A stretch of 64,000 nt of DNA from NCBI GenBank assembly GCA_019009955.1, contig CM032228.1, forward strand, positions 256,698,501 to 256,762,500. The letters are read 5' to 3'. Positions 11,670-22,884 of the stretch are shown in pieces. Within the stretch, counting starts at the first letter, position 1, and each line of letters starts with the position of its first letter. The stretch is from Riptortus pedestris. Its lineage: Eukaryota; Arthropoda; Insecta; Hemiptera; Alydidae. The translations under genes were made by a program, and so were the position numbers. Below the pieces are notes generated by a model. The model saw only the letters and a list, made by a program, of their open reading frames with translations. It was not told where the DNA came from and did no database searches.

Positions 11670-12277
11670 AAAAAGTCCGCCACGCAGGGGCTGCGTAAAC
11701 TAAGCAGATTTCCCACGTGAAGTATTACAATAGAGAAAAGCCTAAGTTGCAAAAAGTGGACGTTAATAAATAATAATAACAATAGAGAAATCTGCCTAAT
11801 AACAACTGTAGTAGTAAGAAACCTCTAAACCTAAAATATTATTTAGGGCGTAATAACCCAGTAGTTTCTAGCCCCAAAACACAGTTAACCTAACCTCTAA
11901 ACCTATTCACGAGGGACGGATAGTTATGGAAACGGCCACCAGAGCTCTCGGCGGAAAGTCCGAACATAGCCTACTGGTGACCACACGCAGAATACAAATG
12001 CAAATATCTCGGTTACTATTCAAGATACAGAATAAATGTATAGAACAATATTTATAGTAAATTTAATTTGCAATAAGATTGATTCTGTACAATTTTTCGA
12101 TCCGACGAATAGTAACGGAGATATTTCGAATTTTCGAAAATCCTCCCCTCCTAACCCCCCCTCCCCGTGGTCCGATTTCAGCCGTTAACAAACTTGATCT
12201 TTCTTTTTACATAAAACGACTATATATCGAGTTTGGTAACGATCAAACAAAAATTGCGACCGCTAGAGCGGTAACAG

Positions 12278-12331
<54 letters not shown>

Positions 12332-12453
12332 TTTTGAACGGACCACATTTTCGTCATCTACTAGGTAGGATCGATGGACATTTGAAGAAAGATTTCGAAA
12401 ATTCCGTCATGAGTACAACCTCAATAGCTGATTTCCCTTAAGGGAAATCTGCT
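11670..12453 (-). mobile_element. HINE, full length, minus strand
   Basis: Both termini are present. The 3' end is AAAAAGTCCGCCACGCAGGG with the intact hairpin (plus-strand view), and the 5' palindrome ends with AAATCTGCT at 12445-12453. The TA array lies at 12282-12326 and the C-rich complement of the G tract at about 12145-12168. A 40-base SINE tail is inserted near the 3' end. Confidence 0.9.
11739..11778 (+). mobile_element. Extreme 3' tail of a SINE with its own target duplication
   Basis: Only about 40 bases of the SINE 3' end (GCCTAAGTTGCAAAAAGTGG plus AAT tail). It is bounded by ACAATAGAGAAA at 11727-11738 and 11779-11790, HINE sequence that occurs once in other copies. This is the signature of target-primed reverse transcription stopped almost at once. 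Confidence 0.85.
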
Positions 12454-12466
12454 AAAAAGGTATTGA

Positions 12467-12600
12467 TACTTTCTTGTTCTCAGCCATTAGTAACCCCCAC
12501 TTCTATTCACCGGATTCTGTTTAGAAATAGAGGAAATATAGTAAAATGTTATGAGTAGAGTGCCATATCAAAATGGAAACTGTTTAGTTTCCCCGAGTTC
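12467..12600 (+). mobile_element. HINE B-type 3' region, decayed
   Basis: Aligns with 26988-27119 and 48233-48365 (TTTCTTGTTCTCAGCCATTAG, then an AAATAGAGGAAATATAG region and TGTTTAGTTTCCCCGAG). The terminal hairpin is lost. Confidence 0.5.
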
Positions 12601-12926
12601 CGGCCTTAAAGTATACCAGCATCTAAGAATGTATAACGGTTCCGTTTGTGGAAGCCATGTTTTGTGGTGGTGATGGTGACCTCTGTGAATGGCTTACTCT
12701 AGAATCGTTGGCCTATATATGGGTTGGGCTACCTGAGTTGGTGATCCTTGCCACTCGAGATAAGGGCTCTATAGATAACAGGGCCTAACAGCAAAAATAA
12801 ACCTTAACACAGATAAGGCTGCCTTTAATAGTATCATTATGAAACGTTATGCGTTAGGCCAATTAACACCTTTCAGATCGTCTGTGGAAAGCATGCCTCT
12901 CTTCCAACCTCTGAACATCGAGGATA
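12601..12926. other. Single-copy island
   Basis: Moderately GC-rich for the window. No gene or known repeat seen. Confidence 0.4.
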
Positions 12927-13085
12927 TGAGCAGAAAGTCCTTCACGCAGGAGCTGCGTAAATTAAACGAATCTCCAAAGTGCTGATATAACTGGAGATAT
13001 TTCGAATTCTCCGGAAGGATCGATGGACATTTGAGGAAGTTTTTCGAAAATCTCGCCACGAGTACAACCTCAATATCTGATAATA
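12927..13085 (-). mobile_element. Short internally deleted HINE
   Basis: The 3' end (AAAGTCCTTCACGCAGGAGC) and the 5' block (GGATCGATGGACATTTGAGG, then ACAACCTCAATATCTGAT) are only about 100 bases apart. The TA array and most of the body are gone. Confidence 0.65.
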
Positions 13086-13106
13086 GGCGCATCAATACCT
13101 AATAAT

Positions 13107-13352
13107 GTTTTTCTTTCCGGTGAAGAATATTTCAATCAATATGATCAGATCTGAGGCGTTTGTAGGCCTGTGTGTTTACAATTCAGATGCTTTCCGATGA
13201 GAGGTTATTAAAATTGACTAAAGATTTCTCATTACTGTACATCACTTCATATTCACGGTGGTGTTAAATGTTACAATTATGTTGATTTTTCTATTATAAA
13301 ACTTCACGAGGGAAATCTGCTTAGTTTACGCAACCCCTGCGTGGCGGATTTT
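13107..13352 (+). mobile_element. HINE 3' fragment, long A-type module
   Basis: Runs from TTTTTCTTTCCGGTGAAG through TTATTAAAATTGACTAAAG to GGGAAATCTGCTTAG, ACGCAACCCCTGCGTGGCGG and TTTTT. The 5' half is missing. Confidence 0.75.
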
Positions 13353-13426
13353 TATTCATTTTTTCATAACTCAAATGTAAGACGACTTATTTGCATGAGA
13401 CATTAGATTTTGGGAGATTAATAATA

Positions 13427-13865
13427 AACGTCCGCCACGCGTAAACTAAGCAGATTTCCCACGTGAAGTTTTACAATAGAGCAATTTCACGAGAGCCGAG
13501 CCATTCAAGGAAACGGCCGAACTAGCTTTTGGTGGGAAAGTAACTCTCGTCCGTTAGGCGCCCACTTTTAATAAGAATGCAAATATCTCGGTTAATATTT
13601 AAGATAGAGAATAAATGTATATATCAATATTTATAGTAAATTTAATTTGCAATAAGATTGATTCTGTACTATTTTTCGATCCGAAGTATAGTACCGGAGA
13701 TATTTCGATTTTCGAAAATCCTACCCTCTAACCCCCCCCCCCCTCTCCCTCGTAATGGTCAGATTTCAGCCGTTAACGAACTTGATCTTTCTTTTTACAT
13801 AAAACGACCAAATATTGAGTTTGGTAACGATCAAACAAAAATTGCGACCGCTAGGGCGTTAACAT

Positions 13866-13913
<48 letters not shown>

Positions 13914-14035
13914 TTTTGAACAGACCTCATTTTCGTCATCTACTAGGTGGGATCGATGGACATTTGAAGAAAAATTTCGAAAATTCCGTCATGAGTACAA
14001 TTTCAATAGCTGATTTCCCTTAAGGGAAATCTGCT
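13427..14035 (-). mobile_element. HINE, nearly complete, minus strand
   Basis: The 3' hairpin is partly deleted (CCGCCACGCGTAAACTAAGC on plus). The TA array is at 13870-13910. The 5' palindrome is intact and ends CTGCT at 14035. A long C-run lies at 13732-13742. Confidence 0.85.
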
Positions 14036-14059
14036 AAAAGTTAAAACCTTCAGTTCAAG

Positions 14060-14135
14060 TACGTAAAAGTGGAGTAGCTAGCATCAGATCAACAGTTTGT
14101 CCAGCAAGTGGGAAATCTGCTTAGCTTACGCAGCC
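14060..14135 (+). mobile_element. HINE B-type 3' end fragment
   Basis: Contains AGATCAACAGTTTGTCCAGC, then AAGTGGGAAATCTGCTTAGC and TTACGCAGCCCG. It breaks inside the hairpin. Confidence 0.6.
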
Positions 14136-14388
14136 CGACAGCATTCAGCGTTGGCGGTCTGTCTGGGCCAGCTGTTGATTAGACCGGCTGATTAATTGTA
14201 TAAAAACGGCGGGAACGAACAGCTGTTGGCGGGCATAGCTTCCCTCCAAGCTACACTTGTCATTCTCTTTGCTAATATTGTAGTGTTGGAGCAGAGCCAG
14301 GATTTTTATTAGTACTTCCGCTAGGGCCATTACTCTCCACCTGGATAGCAACAATTGCTACAAATCATCGCAACACTCTTACTAGCAA

Positions 14389-14391
<3 letters not shown>
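14136..14391. other. Single-copy island
   Basis: No recognisable gene or repeat. It contains several CAGCTGTTG motifs. Confidence 0.35.
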
Positions 14392-14438
<47 letters not shown>

Positions 14439-14580
14439 TCACACAATAATTGTCTAAGCTTTCTCTAAAGCACATTTTAGGAGAGTAAAGATACTCAGCT
14501 ATTGAGGTTGTACCTATGATGTGTCGTAAAATTTTCTCAAATGTCCATCCTTTCTACCGATCTATCGATTCCTTTCCAAT
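14392..14580 (+). mobile_element. TA array and decayed HINE 5' block
   Basis: A TA array (14392-14432) is followed by CAGCTATTGAGGTTGTACC and AAATGTCCATCC. This is a diverged HINE 5' region, probably a different copy from the array. Confidence 0.55.
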
Positions 14581-14627
14581 TGGTTTTTATTATGTTATTT
14601 AAAGTAACTTCTGTTATATACACTTTT
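14581..14627 (+). mobile_element. Small Helitron internal fragment
   Basis: TTATGTTATTTAAAGTAACT and the following GTTATATACACTTTT match the repeat unit of the canonical Helitrons. It ends exactly where a HINE starts. Confidence 0.6.
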
Positions 14628-15569
14628 AGCAGATTTCCCTTAAGGGAAATCAGCTATTGAGGTTGTACTCATGACGGAATTTTTGACATTTTTCTTCAAA
14701 TGTCCATCGATCCTACCTAGTAGATGACGAAAATGAGGTCCGTTCAAAACTGTATATATATATATATATATATATATTTGTCTGTTACCGCTCTAGCGGT
14801 CGCAATTTTTGTTTAATCCTTACCAAACTTCATATTTAAGGGTTTTATGTAAAAAGAAAGATCAAGTTCGTTAACGGCTGAAATCGGACCAGTGGGAGGG
14901 GGGTTTAGAGGGGAGGATTTTCGAAAATTCGAAATATCTCCGTTACTATACGTCGGATAGAAAAATTATACAGAATCAATCTTATTACAAATTAAATTTA
15001 CTATAAATTTTGTTATATACATTTATTCTCTATCTTGAATATTAACTGAAATATTTGCATTTTTCAGTTTTCACCAAACCGCCACTTCTACTCATGTTAC
15101 GTAAACAATACTCTGATACATAATAAATCACATTATTGTAAGTTTAAATACCAAAAATTGTATTCAAGAGATCTTTATTATACGAGATACATGCAAATAT
15201 GCACTGGTGAATCCCCCCCCCCATCTTAAAGTTTTGGACTACTAAAATTTTATTGATTGAGTTAACAATTATTCTAATTCATTATTAATTACACTAGTAG
15301 ATATAGTAAATAGTTCTCAATAAAATTAGTTTGTTATATTCTGATATATTTCAGTAATTGTTTTTCTTTCCGGTGTGAGGCGGGACCCGTTTGTTTACAT
15401 TTCTAACCTAACGCTTCCTGTCGGCAGGCTATTGAAATTGGATGAAACATTTCTTATTTCCGTTCGTATTTATTCACGGTGTTGTGTTAGCAGTATGTAT
15501 ATTTATCTATTACTAAACTTCACGTGGGAAATCTGCTTAGTTTACGCAGCCCCTGCGTGACGGACTTTT
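14628..15569 (+). mobile_element. HINE, full-length long form
   Basis: Intact 5' palindrome, short TA array (14752-14776), G tract (14893-14916), two AT-rich modules, a C-run at 15210-15219 and the TTTCCGGTGTGAGGCGGG module. The A-type 3' end is intact: GGGAAATCTGCTTAG, hairpin ACGCAGCCCCTGCGT, GACGGAC, T run. One of the best reference copies of the 0.94-kb form. Confidence 0.92.
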
Positions 15570-15734
15570 TATAGTGTATTAGTTACAGCAACTAACTAAC
15601 AATGTATAGAAATAGCTTTGTTATTTATTTCCAATAGAAAAGTAAACTATAAGATCATTTCCATTGTTTAATTTGTATAATGTACAATTTAAACAAAGCC
15701 ATGCTGAATTTGTACAATTGCACTGTGCTTAAAC

Positions 15735-16025
15735 TATATGTACTCGGATAGGTTTTTGACAGGAAATATGTACATTATAGATGGTATTTAATTATAATAA
15801 ATGCTATCCATGGTTATGGTTTGAATTATTCAGAAACGGTGTGTCAAAAAGTGGAGAGGTATAGATTAGGAACACATTTTCATTTATTCTTCAAAACTAA
15901 AATTTCTATTCTATTAATCCCCAAAAGATACCCTTTTTCTATTTCGGAAAAACAGTGCGTCGTGGATGCAAGTATAATTGTACACTTTGAAGTCTTGCTA
16001 TAAAAATACTATGATTAGTCAGTCA
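15735..16025 (+). mobile_element. Helitron 3' region, second subfamily, hairpin lost
   Basis: Shares TTAAACTATATGTACTCGG and AAATGCTATCCATGGTTATG with 25660-26013. It stops before the terminal hairpin, next to a CA array. Confidence 0.6.
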
Positions 16026-16034
16026 ACAAAAATT

Positions 16035-16045
16035 TCACACACACA

Positions 16046-16105
<60 letters not shown>

Positions 16106-16590
16106 TGTTAACGCACTATCGTTCGCAATTTTTTCTTGATCGTTACCAAACTAGATATTGAAATTTTTTTTGAAAAATAAAGATCAAGTTTCTTTAACCG
16201 CTGAAGTCGGATAAATGGAAGAGGGTTTTTTTATTTTTTATTTTACGTCCACTTTATGCAACTAGGCTAATCGGGACGGGTTATCTACAGGTTACCACCC
16301 TTTTCTAGCCAGGGTGGGCCTAAGGAGTTTATTTAATGAGGCCGTCATTAAATAAATTTCCACTGCCCAGGGCGGGATTCGAACCCGCCACTCTAGGTCT
16401 GCCATGGGAGATTAGGACCAACGCCCTAACTCGCACGGCCAACCCGAGCCCTGAAGAGGGGTTTGTCTAGAAGTGCGAATTTCAAAAATTCGAAATATCT
16501 TTGATGTTATACGTCGGATAGGAAAAAGTCTATTTAACCAACCTTATTGTAAATTAAAACACCTATAAATGTTGTTATATACATTTATAC
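16035..16590 (+). mobile_element. HINE with CA microsatellite, split by a SINE
   Basis: Here a CA array (16035-16102) takes the place of the usual TA array. The HINE second block follows at about 16103, is interrupted by a SINE at 16229-16452, resumes with GAAGAGGGGTTTG and runs to ATACATTTATACC. The 3' end is missing; an inverted HINE 5' end is joined to it. Confidence 0.75.
16229..16452 (-). mobile_element. tRNA-derived SINE, full length
   Basis: Minus-strand copy inserted in a HINE, with an imperfect duplication GAAGAGGGTTT / GAAGAGGGGTTT. The tRNA-like head is well kept (B box GGGTTCGAATCCCGCC on the minus strand). The tail is AT-rich. Confidence 0.88.
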
Positions 16591-16624
16591 CTCAATAGCT
16601 GGTTTCCCTTAAGGGAAATCTGCT
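16588..16624 (-). mobile_element. HINE 5' end, minus strand, joined to a plus-strand HINE
   Basis: ACCTCAATAGCTGGTTTCCC with the palindrome and AAATCTGCT. Only about 37 bases are present. Confidence 0.7.
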
Positions 16625-17039
16625 ATTATTCCTAAGTGTTTGAAGTAAATTCATGTGTAGACTCCAGCCATGGAGGTAGGACTATATTCCTGTCGATAGT
16701 TACCCCATAGAGGTAGAAATATATTGCTGTGGAGATGTCTCCCATAGAGGTACAAGTCTCCATATGATAAACGATAAGAAGGCTAATTAAAGAGAAGCAG
16801 GCTTCCAGCTGATTAGCCCTCCAAGGAGCTATGAATAATCGCATCGACTCCCACACCTCGCTGTTATCACCCTTATCAGCTGTCATCTTACCAGCTAATT
16901 CAGCCAGCCCCACTTTTCGTAGATTTAATAAGGCAAAGTAGCCTGTTACAGGGATAGGTATTGGGTATCACATTGCTAACCAGGGTCTCCGCTATATCCT
17001 AACACGATATTCGGAAGGAGGACTACTAGAATAATATAT
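16625..17039. other. Single-copy island
   Basis: No gene called. It contains short repeated phrases around CATAGAGGTA (about 16707 and 16742). A 93-codon minus frame (16632-16913) has no recognisable domain. Confidence 0.4.
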
Positions 17040-17400
17040 ATCGAAATATCTCCGTTACTATAAGTCAGAACTGTATAGAATCGAATCAACATTGCAAATG
17101 AAATCTTATATGTAAAAATGAATGTTTGTCTGTATGTAGACTCGTAAACGGATGAACCCAATTTTATGAAACTTGGTATGTATATTACTATTAATCCAAG
17201 CTAGATTTCTGGTTATATTAGTATTTTCTGAGACGGGCTGGGGTGGGGGTTATAAGGGAGGCCTGAAATTAAAAACAGCGATATTTCGTCTCCTATTGGT
17301 TTCTCGGCGAATATGCACATAGCAAAAGTAGTTTATTTTTGTTGAACTTTTGCCGTATAACGAAGTTTGAATGAGGTATACACGAAACACTACAGAAGGT
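17040..17400 (+). mobile_element. HINE fragment interrupted by a Helitron 5' end
   Basis: HINE internal sequence (ATCGAAATATCTCCGTTACT, then AATCAACATTGCAAAT) breaks at 17103. A Helitron start (TCTTATATGTAAAAATGAAT) begins at 17104 and runs for one repeat unit to about 17400. This Helitron 5' end differs from the TCTATATATA type. Confidence 0.6.
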
Positions 17401-17504
17401 GTCATCATTGTTAAAGGAAAGACTAAATCGAAATCAACGAAGCTCTGTATTTTTGCCCAGGAACCGGAAATAAAGAGATACCTGCGCAGGAAACGGATAA
17501 TTTA

Positions 17505-18175
17505 AAAATATCCCACTTCTACTATCCGTTACTATATCGAATATGGATCGAAAAATTCTATAGTACCAGTATTATTGAAAATTGAATGATCTATAAATGT
17601 TGTTCTATACATAATTTCAATATCATGATTATTAAACGAGATATTTGGATTTTATACTTTTCAGGTTTCCCACTCCATCTCATGTCATATTAACAATAAG
17701 TTGTTATAGCATGAATCACTCCATTACAAGGTTAAATACCAAATATTTTATTCATTGAACTTTTACTCTGTGAGATATATGCAAATACGTTCTGCCGAAC
17801 CCCTCCCCCTTTTGTTCTTGGATTACTAAAATTTGTGTGATTGAGATAAAACTGATTCTGATTCAAATTACAGGGCAAGTAAATAGTTTTCAATAAAATG
17901 AATACGTTATATCTAGATATATTCCATTAATTGGTTTTTTCCTGTCTTGAATATTTCTATCCATTCAGCGCTGCGAGGTTGGCTGGTCTGTTTGTTTACA
18001 ATTCAGAAGTTTGTAAACATTGTTAACTTTGTAATTTGACTGAGAGATTTTTTTTCTTTTTTGTTGGCATTTATTCCCTTAAGATTCACGCGGTGGTGTT
18101 GCCAGTGTGTAGATTTATCTATTAATTTGCTTAGTTTTCGCACCACCTACGTGACGCTTTGTTTTTCTCTGTACT
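17505..18175 (+). mobile_element. HINE 3' half, long A-type, decayed
   Basis: Follows the long-form module order to TTATCTATTAATTTGCTTAG. The 3' hairpin is mutated (CACCACCTACGTGACGC). The 5' half is absent. Confidence 0.7.
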
Positions 18176-18397
18176 TGGGACATTTTCTTAATCAATTAAA
18201 GAGTATAAAGGGAGAGTGGCTTTAAGACCCTGAGCCTATCTGATGAAGAACTTCCATCGCCATGTATAATCCTGGCTGGCCAACCACATTATTACGTGGT
18301 TACAGCCATAACCACATCAAGTACCGATGAAGCTAACTACAGCCATTACCTCAGCCTTTCAGTGCCAGGCAAGAAGCTGCCTTTCAAAACAGTTATT
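18176..18397. other. Single-copy island
   Basis: No gene or repeat recognised. Confidence 0.35.
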
Positions 18398-18765
18398 GAC
18401 GTTATACCCAGGAGATGAACAATATGTATATATACATTTGGCTGTTACCGCTCTAGCTTAAATACCAAATATTGTTTTCAAGAGACCTTTATTATAGGAT
18501 ATATGCAATCCGTCTTTAGTGTTTGGACTACTAAAATTTGATTGATTGAGATAAAAATTATTCTGATTCATTATAAATGACAGTACAATATATAAGAAAT
18601 ACTTTTTAATAAAATTAATACGTTATTTTTCTTATTACCGTTCGTATTTATTCACTTAATATTCACGGTGGTGTTGTTTTACCAATATGTAGATTTATCT
18701 ATTGTTTAAATTCTGGAGGGAAATCTGTTTAGTTTACGCAGCCCTTGTTGGGCGGATTTCTTTTT
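18398..18765 (+). mobile_element. Internally deleted HINE
   Basis: CCCAGGAGATGAACAATATG, a short TA stretch and TGTTACCGCTCTAGC join directly to the distal module (TTAAATACCAAATATTG). It ends GGGAAATCTGTTTAG, CGCAGCCCTTGTTGGGCGG. Confidence 0.7.
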
Positions 18766-19224
18766 TATTAAGGTTATTCCCCGTGATAAAACATGAGGGG
18801 ATTATTTCGGGCATAAATTAATCAAATCAAAAACAATGTTTATTTCAACCGACAAGGACAGGTAAAGCAGCTAGCAACGAATAAGATTAAGGAAATATAT
18901 TTTCTCGATTCGAAAAAGGACCAGCATATATTTTTATTCTTGTATAAAAAGAGCTTAAGCTCCCCAAGGGAATTCATCGGCTCGGAAAGAAGGGATGCCC
19001 GGAAACACGGCGGAAGAAGAAGCAACCGGAAATAGGAACCCATCCAGTCTCCACTTCCTGGAATATGAGTCTTTCTTTCATACACAATATCTTCATGGCT
19101 TCAGGGATAAATCCAACCAGCAGCCCCACACAAATATATTTCAATTTTCTTCACAAGAAAACTCACAATCCTAAATAAGCTAAGGAGAGTTAAAGGTATT
19201 TATAGCACAACTGTATCTAGTTTT
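18766..19224. other. Single-copy island
   Basis: Contains an 81-codon minus frame (18840-19085) starting MYERKTHIPGSGDW. I recognise no domain and see no splice or promoter context that would make it a gene. It borders a HINE at 19225. Confidence 0.4.
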
Positions 19225-19275
19225 AGCAGATTTCACTAATTGGAAATCAGCTATTGAGGTCGAACTCATGACGCG

Positions 19276-19336
<61 letters not shown>

Positions 19337-20318
19337 GTTACCTCTGTCTGTACATTGATTTTTTTCGCGAAATTTCACGATAACTTTTCGTTTCACATGT
19401 CATAGACACCATATCTGCATTTTGTTTCTTTCGTGTATGTTTGTGTGTTTGTTTGTTACCTTTTCACGCATAAACGGCTGAACCGAATTTTATGAAACTT
19501 AGTATGTATTTACTACTAACCCAAACTTAGACTTTAGGCTTATTAATTTTCTCTGAGGACGAACAGGAGTGGGGTTATAAGCGGAAGCCTGGAAATTAAA
19601 AACAGCGATGATTTCGTTTGTATTGGGTTATTTCGGTTAAATAGGCACATATACAAAAGTTGTTTTTTTGTTATTTTGGAGTAACTTTCGTGTCATATAC
19701 ATTTTTTGTTCGTATATACCCAAGTATAAAGAGATTATACGTTAAAACTTAAGCGGGCACTAACGGCTGAACCGAACTTAAACTAAACTTCGGTATGCCA
19801 ATTAGCATTAATTCTTCCATGATTATAAGTTATATTAAAATGTTTTAGGTTTCTAACGGGACGGGGTTTTAAAAGGGAGGCCTGAAATTAAAAAATTTAC
19901 ACCATATTTACTGTATAAGAGGACGGGTAAATATAAAAAATATCGAAGACAGTGAAGCCTTATCGAACAAATAATTCTATTATTAGGCAAATCCACGGCA
20001 AAAGGATGGGTATCAATCCTAAACATGGGACGGAGTAAATGTGAAAATATTGTGCAATGTAAAGCCTGCTAAAAAATACCATCACCATTCAGCCTCAAAT
20101 GAATTCCCGGGCGAAGCCGGGTATCTGAGCTAGTATATATATATATGTGTGTTAACGCTCTAGCGGTCGCAATTTTTGTTTTATCGTTTCCAAACTCTAT
20201 ATTTAAACGTTTTATGAAAAAATAAAGATCAAGTTCGCTAATGGCAGGAATTGGACCAATGGGAGGGGGTTTAGAAAGGGGGAATTTCGAAAATTCAATA
20301 TATCTCAGTTACCATACG
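19225..20318 (+). mobile_element. HINE split in its TA array by a Helitron
   Basis: HINE 5' piece 19225-19277 (AGCAGATTTCACTAATTGG, palindrome decayed), TA array, Helitron (about 19316-20133), then the HINE second block from about 20152 (TTAACGCTCTAGCGGTCGC) and the G tract, ending at 20318. The order and orientation of the two pieces fit one element. Confidence 0.75.
19316..20133 (+). mobile_element. Canonical Helitron in a HINE TA array
   Basis: 5' AAAATTGTTACCTCTGTCTG, repeat units with AGTGGGGTTATAAG, hairpin CCCGGGCGAAGCCGGG and CTAG at 20130-20133. Its start merges with the TA array. Many single-base indels relative to sister copies. Confidence 0.8.
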
Positions 20319-20393
20319 TCCGACTTTGAAGTGCTATTTCGAAATTAGGGACACGATTTCCAACAAGCTCCGAAGCAGATTTCCCTTAAGTGA

Positions 20394-21000
20394 GACTAAA
20401 CTAACCATTATCCAAGCAAGGTCCATCAGTGTAATGGAGCATACACAAACGGTTTCAACAAATATGAATCTTTCTCCTCCGATGAAGCAACCTCACGCGC
20501 TGCATTATACTGGCATTATGAAATTTTATTCTAATATTATTCCTTTATTCGAGACTCCAAACTCACAATTATTGAAATGGCTCGAGGAGTGAATAGGAAG
20601 TTGGGCAGATATCAACTTAATAATGAGACAGGTGCGTAGCTAGTCCGAGTGGACAGAGGAAAATGTGTAGCGTATTACCATATTCATGTGTTGGCCATTT
20701 ACATGAGAAGTTGCTATTAGCATAGAGCCTACCACGGGATTTACTGTTCGACGCCCGACAAACTAAATAGAAATTAATTTTGATATTTGTTCAACCCTTT
20801 CACTACGGCAGCCACTCTCGACCCACCTCTACAAATATACGACTCAGATATTTTGAAACGTGAAGGAGGAAAAAATTGAATCGAGCGGAATTATACTAAA
20901 GAAACTTCGGATCTTTATTACATTCCATAGTTTGCGTTGACTTTCTCCAAATTTCCATTAAGACAAATATTTACGAATATATTATTATGGGTTTTCAGCG
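20394..21000. other. Single-copy island, possible unrecognised content
   Basis: An 88-codon plus frame (20326-20592) overlaps a HINE remnant (AGCAGATTTCCCTTAAGTG at 20374-20392) at its start, which argues against a real gene. Nothing else recognised. Confidence 0.4.
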
Positions 21001-21680
21001 TATTGGGGGGGGGCCACACGGTAACTCGTTAATAAAATAAAGGTCTCTTTCTTGAAAACAATATTTGGTATTAATTAAATAATATTAGCTATGGAATAAT
21101 GTGGTTTTTTGTTTATTTCGGCCTTAAATGAGGTCCATTAAAAATTGTAAATATATGTATATATCAAAATAAAGGTTTGTAGCCTCGCTAAATGCCAAAA
21201 ATTATTCGCTGCCTCTGTGCTTGTGCTCTGTTTTTTGGTTGTTTGCCTGTTAAAATCATGAAACCTCTTTGAACCCACAGTTATTCGAAAAAAAAAAAAG
21301 ACATACTAACAATATAAAAATACCAAATATTGTTTTCAAGGAACCTTTATTAAACGAGATAGATGCAGACTCGTAGTCTGATGATGTCAACAGCTAAGAT
21401 TTTAGGTTCCTGTTTCGATAATGTTTTTTATATTTTAAACATTTTATAACCCTAATCCATTACTTATTATTACCACTTATGTGCATATTTGGAATGTCAA
21501 TCTTGATGATAGAAAAGCGGGGGGCCGGGGGGGGCTGCCTCTTGGGCTTATCGGAAATAGTGGGGGTAAGGGTATTAGTTTTAGTTTGTAGGGGGTGTAG
21601 ATAGTAGTTAGGGGTGTAGTGTTGGTAGAGGGTTAGGGGCGGCGGATGAGGTGAGGGAATGAATGAATATTTCAAAATAT
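21001..21680. other. Mixed HINE scraps and G-rich low-complexity DNA
   Basis: A minus-strand HINE scrap (AATAAAGGTCTCTTTC, then AACAATATTTGGTATT) lies at 21037-21070 and a related plus-strand scrap at 21325-21372. A G-rich, C-poor low-complexity stretch lies at 21515-21660. No gene. Confidence 0.5.
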
Positions 21681-21770
21681 TTCAGCTATTATTAGTCGGA
21701 TCTTAAAATGGTACAGATCCAATCAATGGTTAACCTATTGATGTTCTACAATTGTTGTTCTATGCGTTTT
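21681..21770 (+). mobile_element. HINE B-type internal fragment
   Basis: TATTAGTCGGATCTTAAAATGG and the ACAATTGTTGTTCTATGCG part match the B-type body near 48120-48200. It is cut at CGTTTT by the next HINE insertion. Confidence 0.6.
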
Positions 21771-22827
21771 AGCAGATTTCCCTTAAGGGAAATCAGCTAT
21801 TGAGCTTGTACTCATGACGGAATTTTCGACATTTTTCTTCAAAATGTCCAGTCGATCTCCTACCTATAGTAGTGATGAACGGCGACGAACCGAAAACGAA
21901 AACGGAAACGAAAAAAAATGAGGGAGGCCGTTTTCTTCAAAACTGTATATATATATCTATCGATCTATATATTTGTCTGTTACCGCTCTTAGCGGTCGCA
22001 ATTTTTGTTTGATCCTTTACCAAACTTCATATTTAACCGTTTTATGTAAAAAGAAAGATCAAGTTCGTTAACGGCTGTGGAACCTTGAATCGGACCAGTG
22101 GGAAGGGGGTGGGTGGGGTTTGGGTTTAGATGGGTCAGTGAGCGCCTTTTTTTTGAGGTGGTTTAGATGGTTTTTTTTTGGGGTTTTGAGATTTTTTGGG
22201 GGTTTTTTTTTTTTTGTTGGGTTTTTTAGATGGGGGAGTGATTTTTCGAAAATTCGAAAATATCTCCGTTACATATACGTCGGAATCAAAAGATTGTATA
22301 GAACCAATCTTATTGCAATATTAAATTTACTATAAATAATGTTCTATACATTAATTCTCTACCTTTGAATAATTTAACCGAGAGGGGATATTTTTGCCCT
22401 CATTTGCTGAATTCTGATCGTGTGGTCACCAATAGGCTAATGTTCGGTGTTATCCGAACGAGAGCTCTGGCGGCCCCGTTTTCCATAACTATCGTCCCTC
22501 GTGAATAGGTTGTGTGAGATTGTGTTATTTGGTTGAGTATAGGTGATCCTGTTTTTTGTGCTCGCACTGGAGATGTGTGTGACTGTGGGTTTTAGTGAGT
22601 ACTGCCTTGCCCCTAACTGTTAAGCTCCCAGGTCGCGCACTGGGTTATTACGCACTAAAATAATGTTTTTTTTAGGTTTAGAGGTTCCGTTCGCCCCCCC
22701 ACCCCCTACTACAGATGGTGGGGTAGTTTTTGTTTGGTTAATTGGGCCAGATTTCTCTATTTGTTAAAACTTCAGTTGTGAAATCTGCTTAGGTTTACGC
22801 AGCCCCTGCGTTGACGGACTTTTTTTT
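21771..22827 (+). mobile_element. HINE, both ends present, inserted into another HINE
   Basis: Intact 5' palindrome at 21775-21794. The 3' end reads AAATCTGCTTAGG, then CAGCCCCTGCGTTGACGG and a T run. Many extra bases relative to sister copies (for example the stretched G/T region 22105-22240). It sits after CGTTTT of a B-type HINE body. Confidence 0.85.
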
Positions 22828-22884
22828 TCGAGTAAATCAAGTTTTTAAAAAAACGAGGTTTAAGTTATTGGTTGTTACTTGATA

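Noticed and set aside
14136..14391. Small RNA or snRNA gene
   Set aside because: No conserved snRNA box or stable hairpin that I could verify by eye.
18840..19085. 81-codon minus ORF in a single-copy island
   Set aside because: No recognisable domain, no supporting splice sites or promoter, and a length expected by chance in 64 kb.
20326..20592. 88-codon plus ORF
   Set aside because: Its beginning lies in HINE-derived sequence and it lies in the indel-rich zone; no domain recognised.
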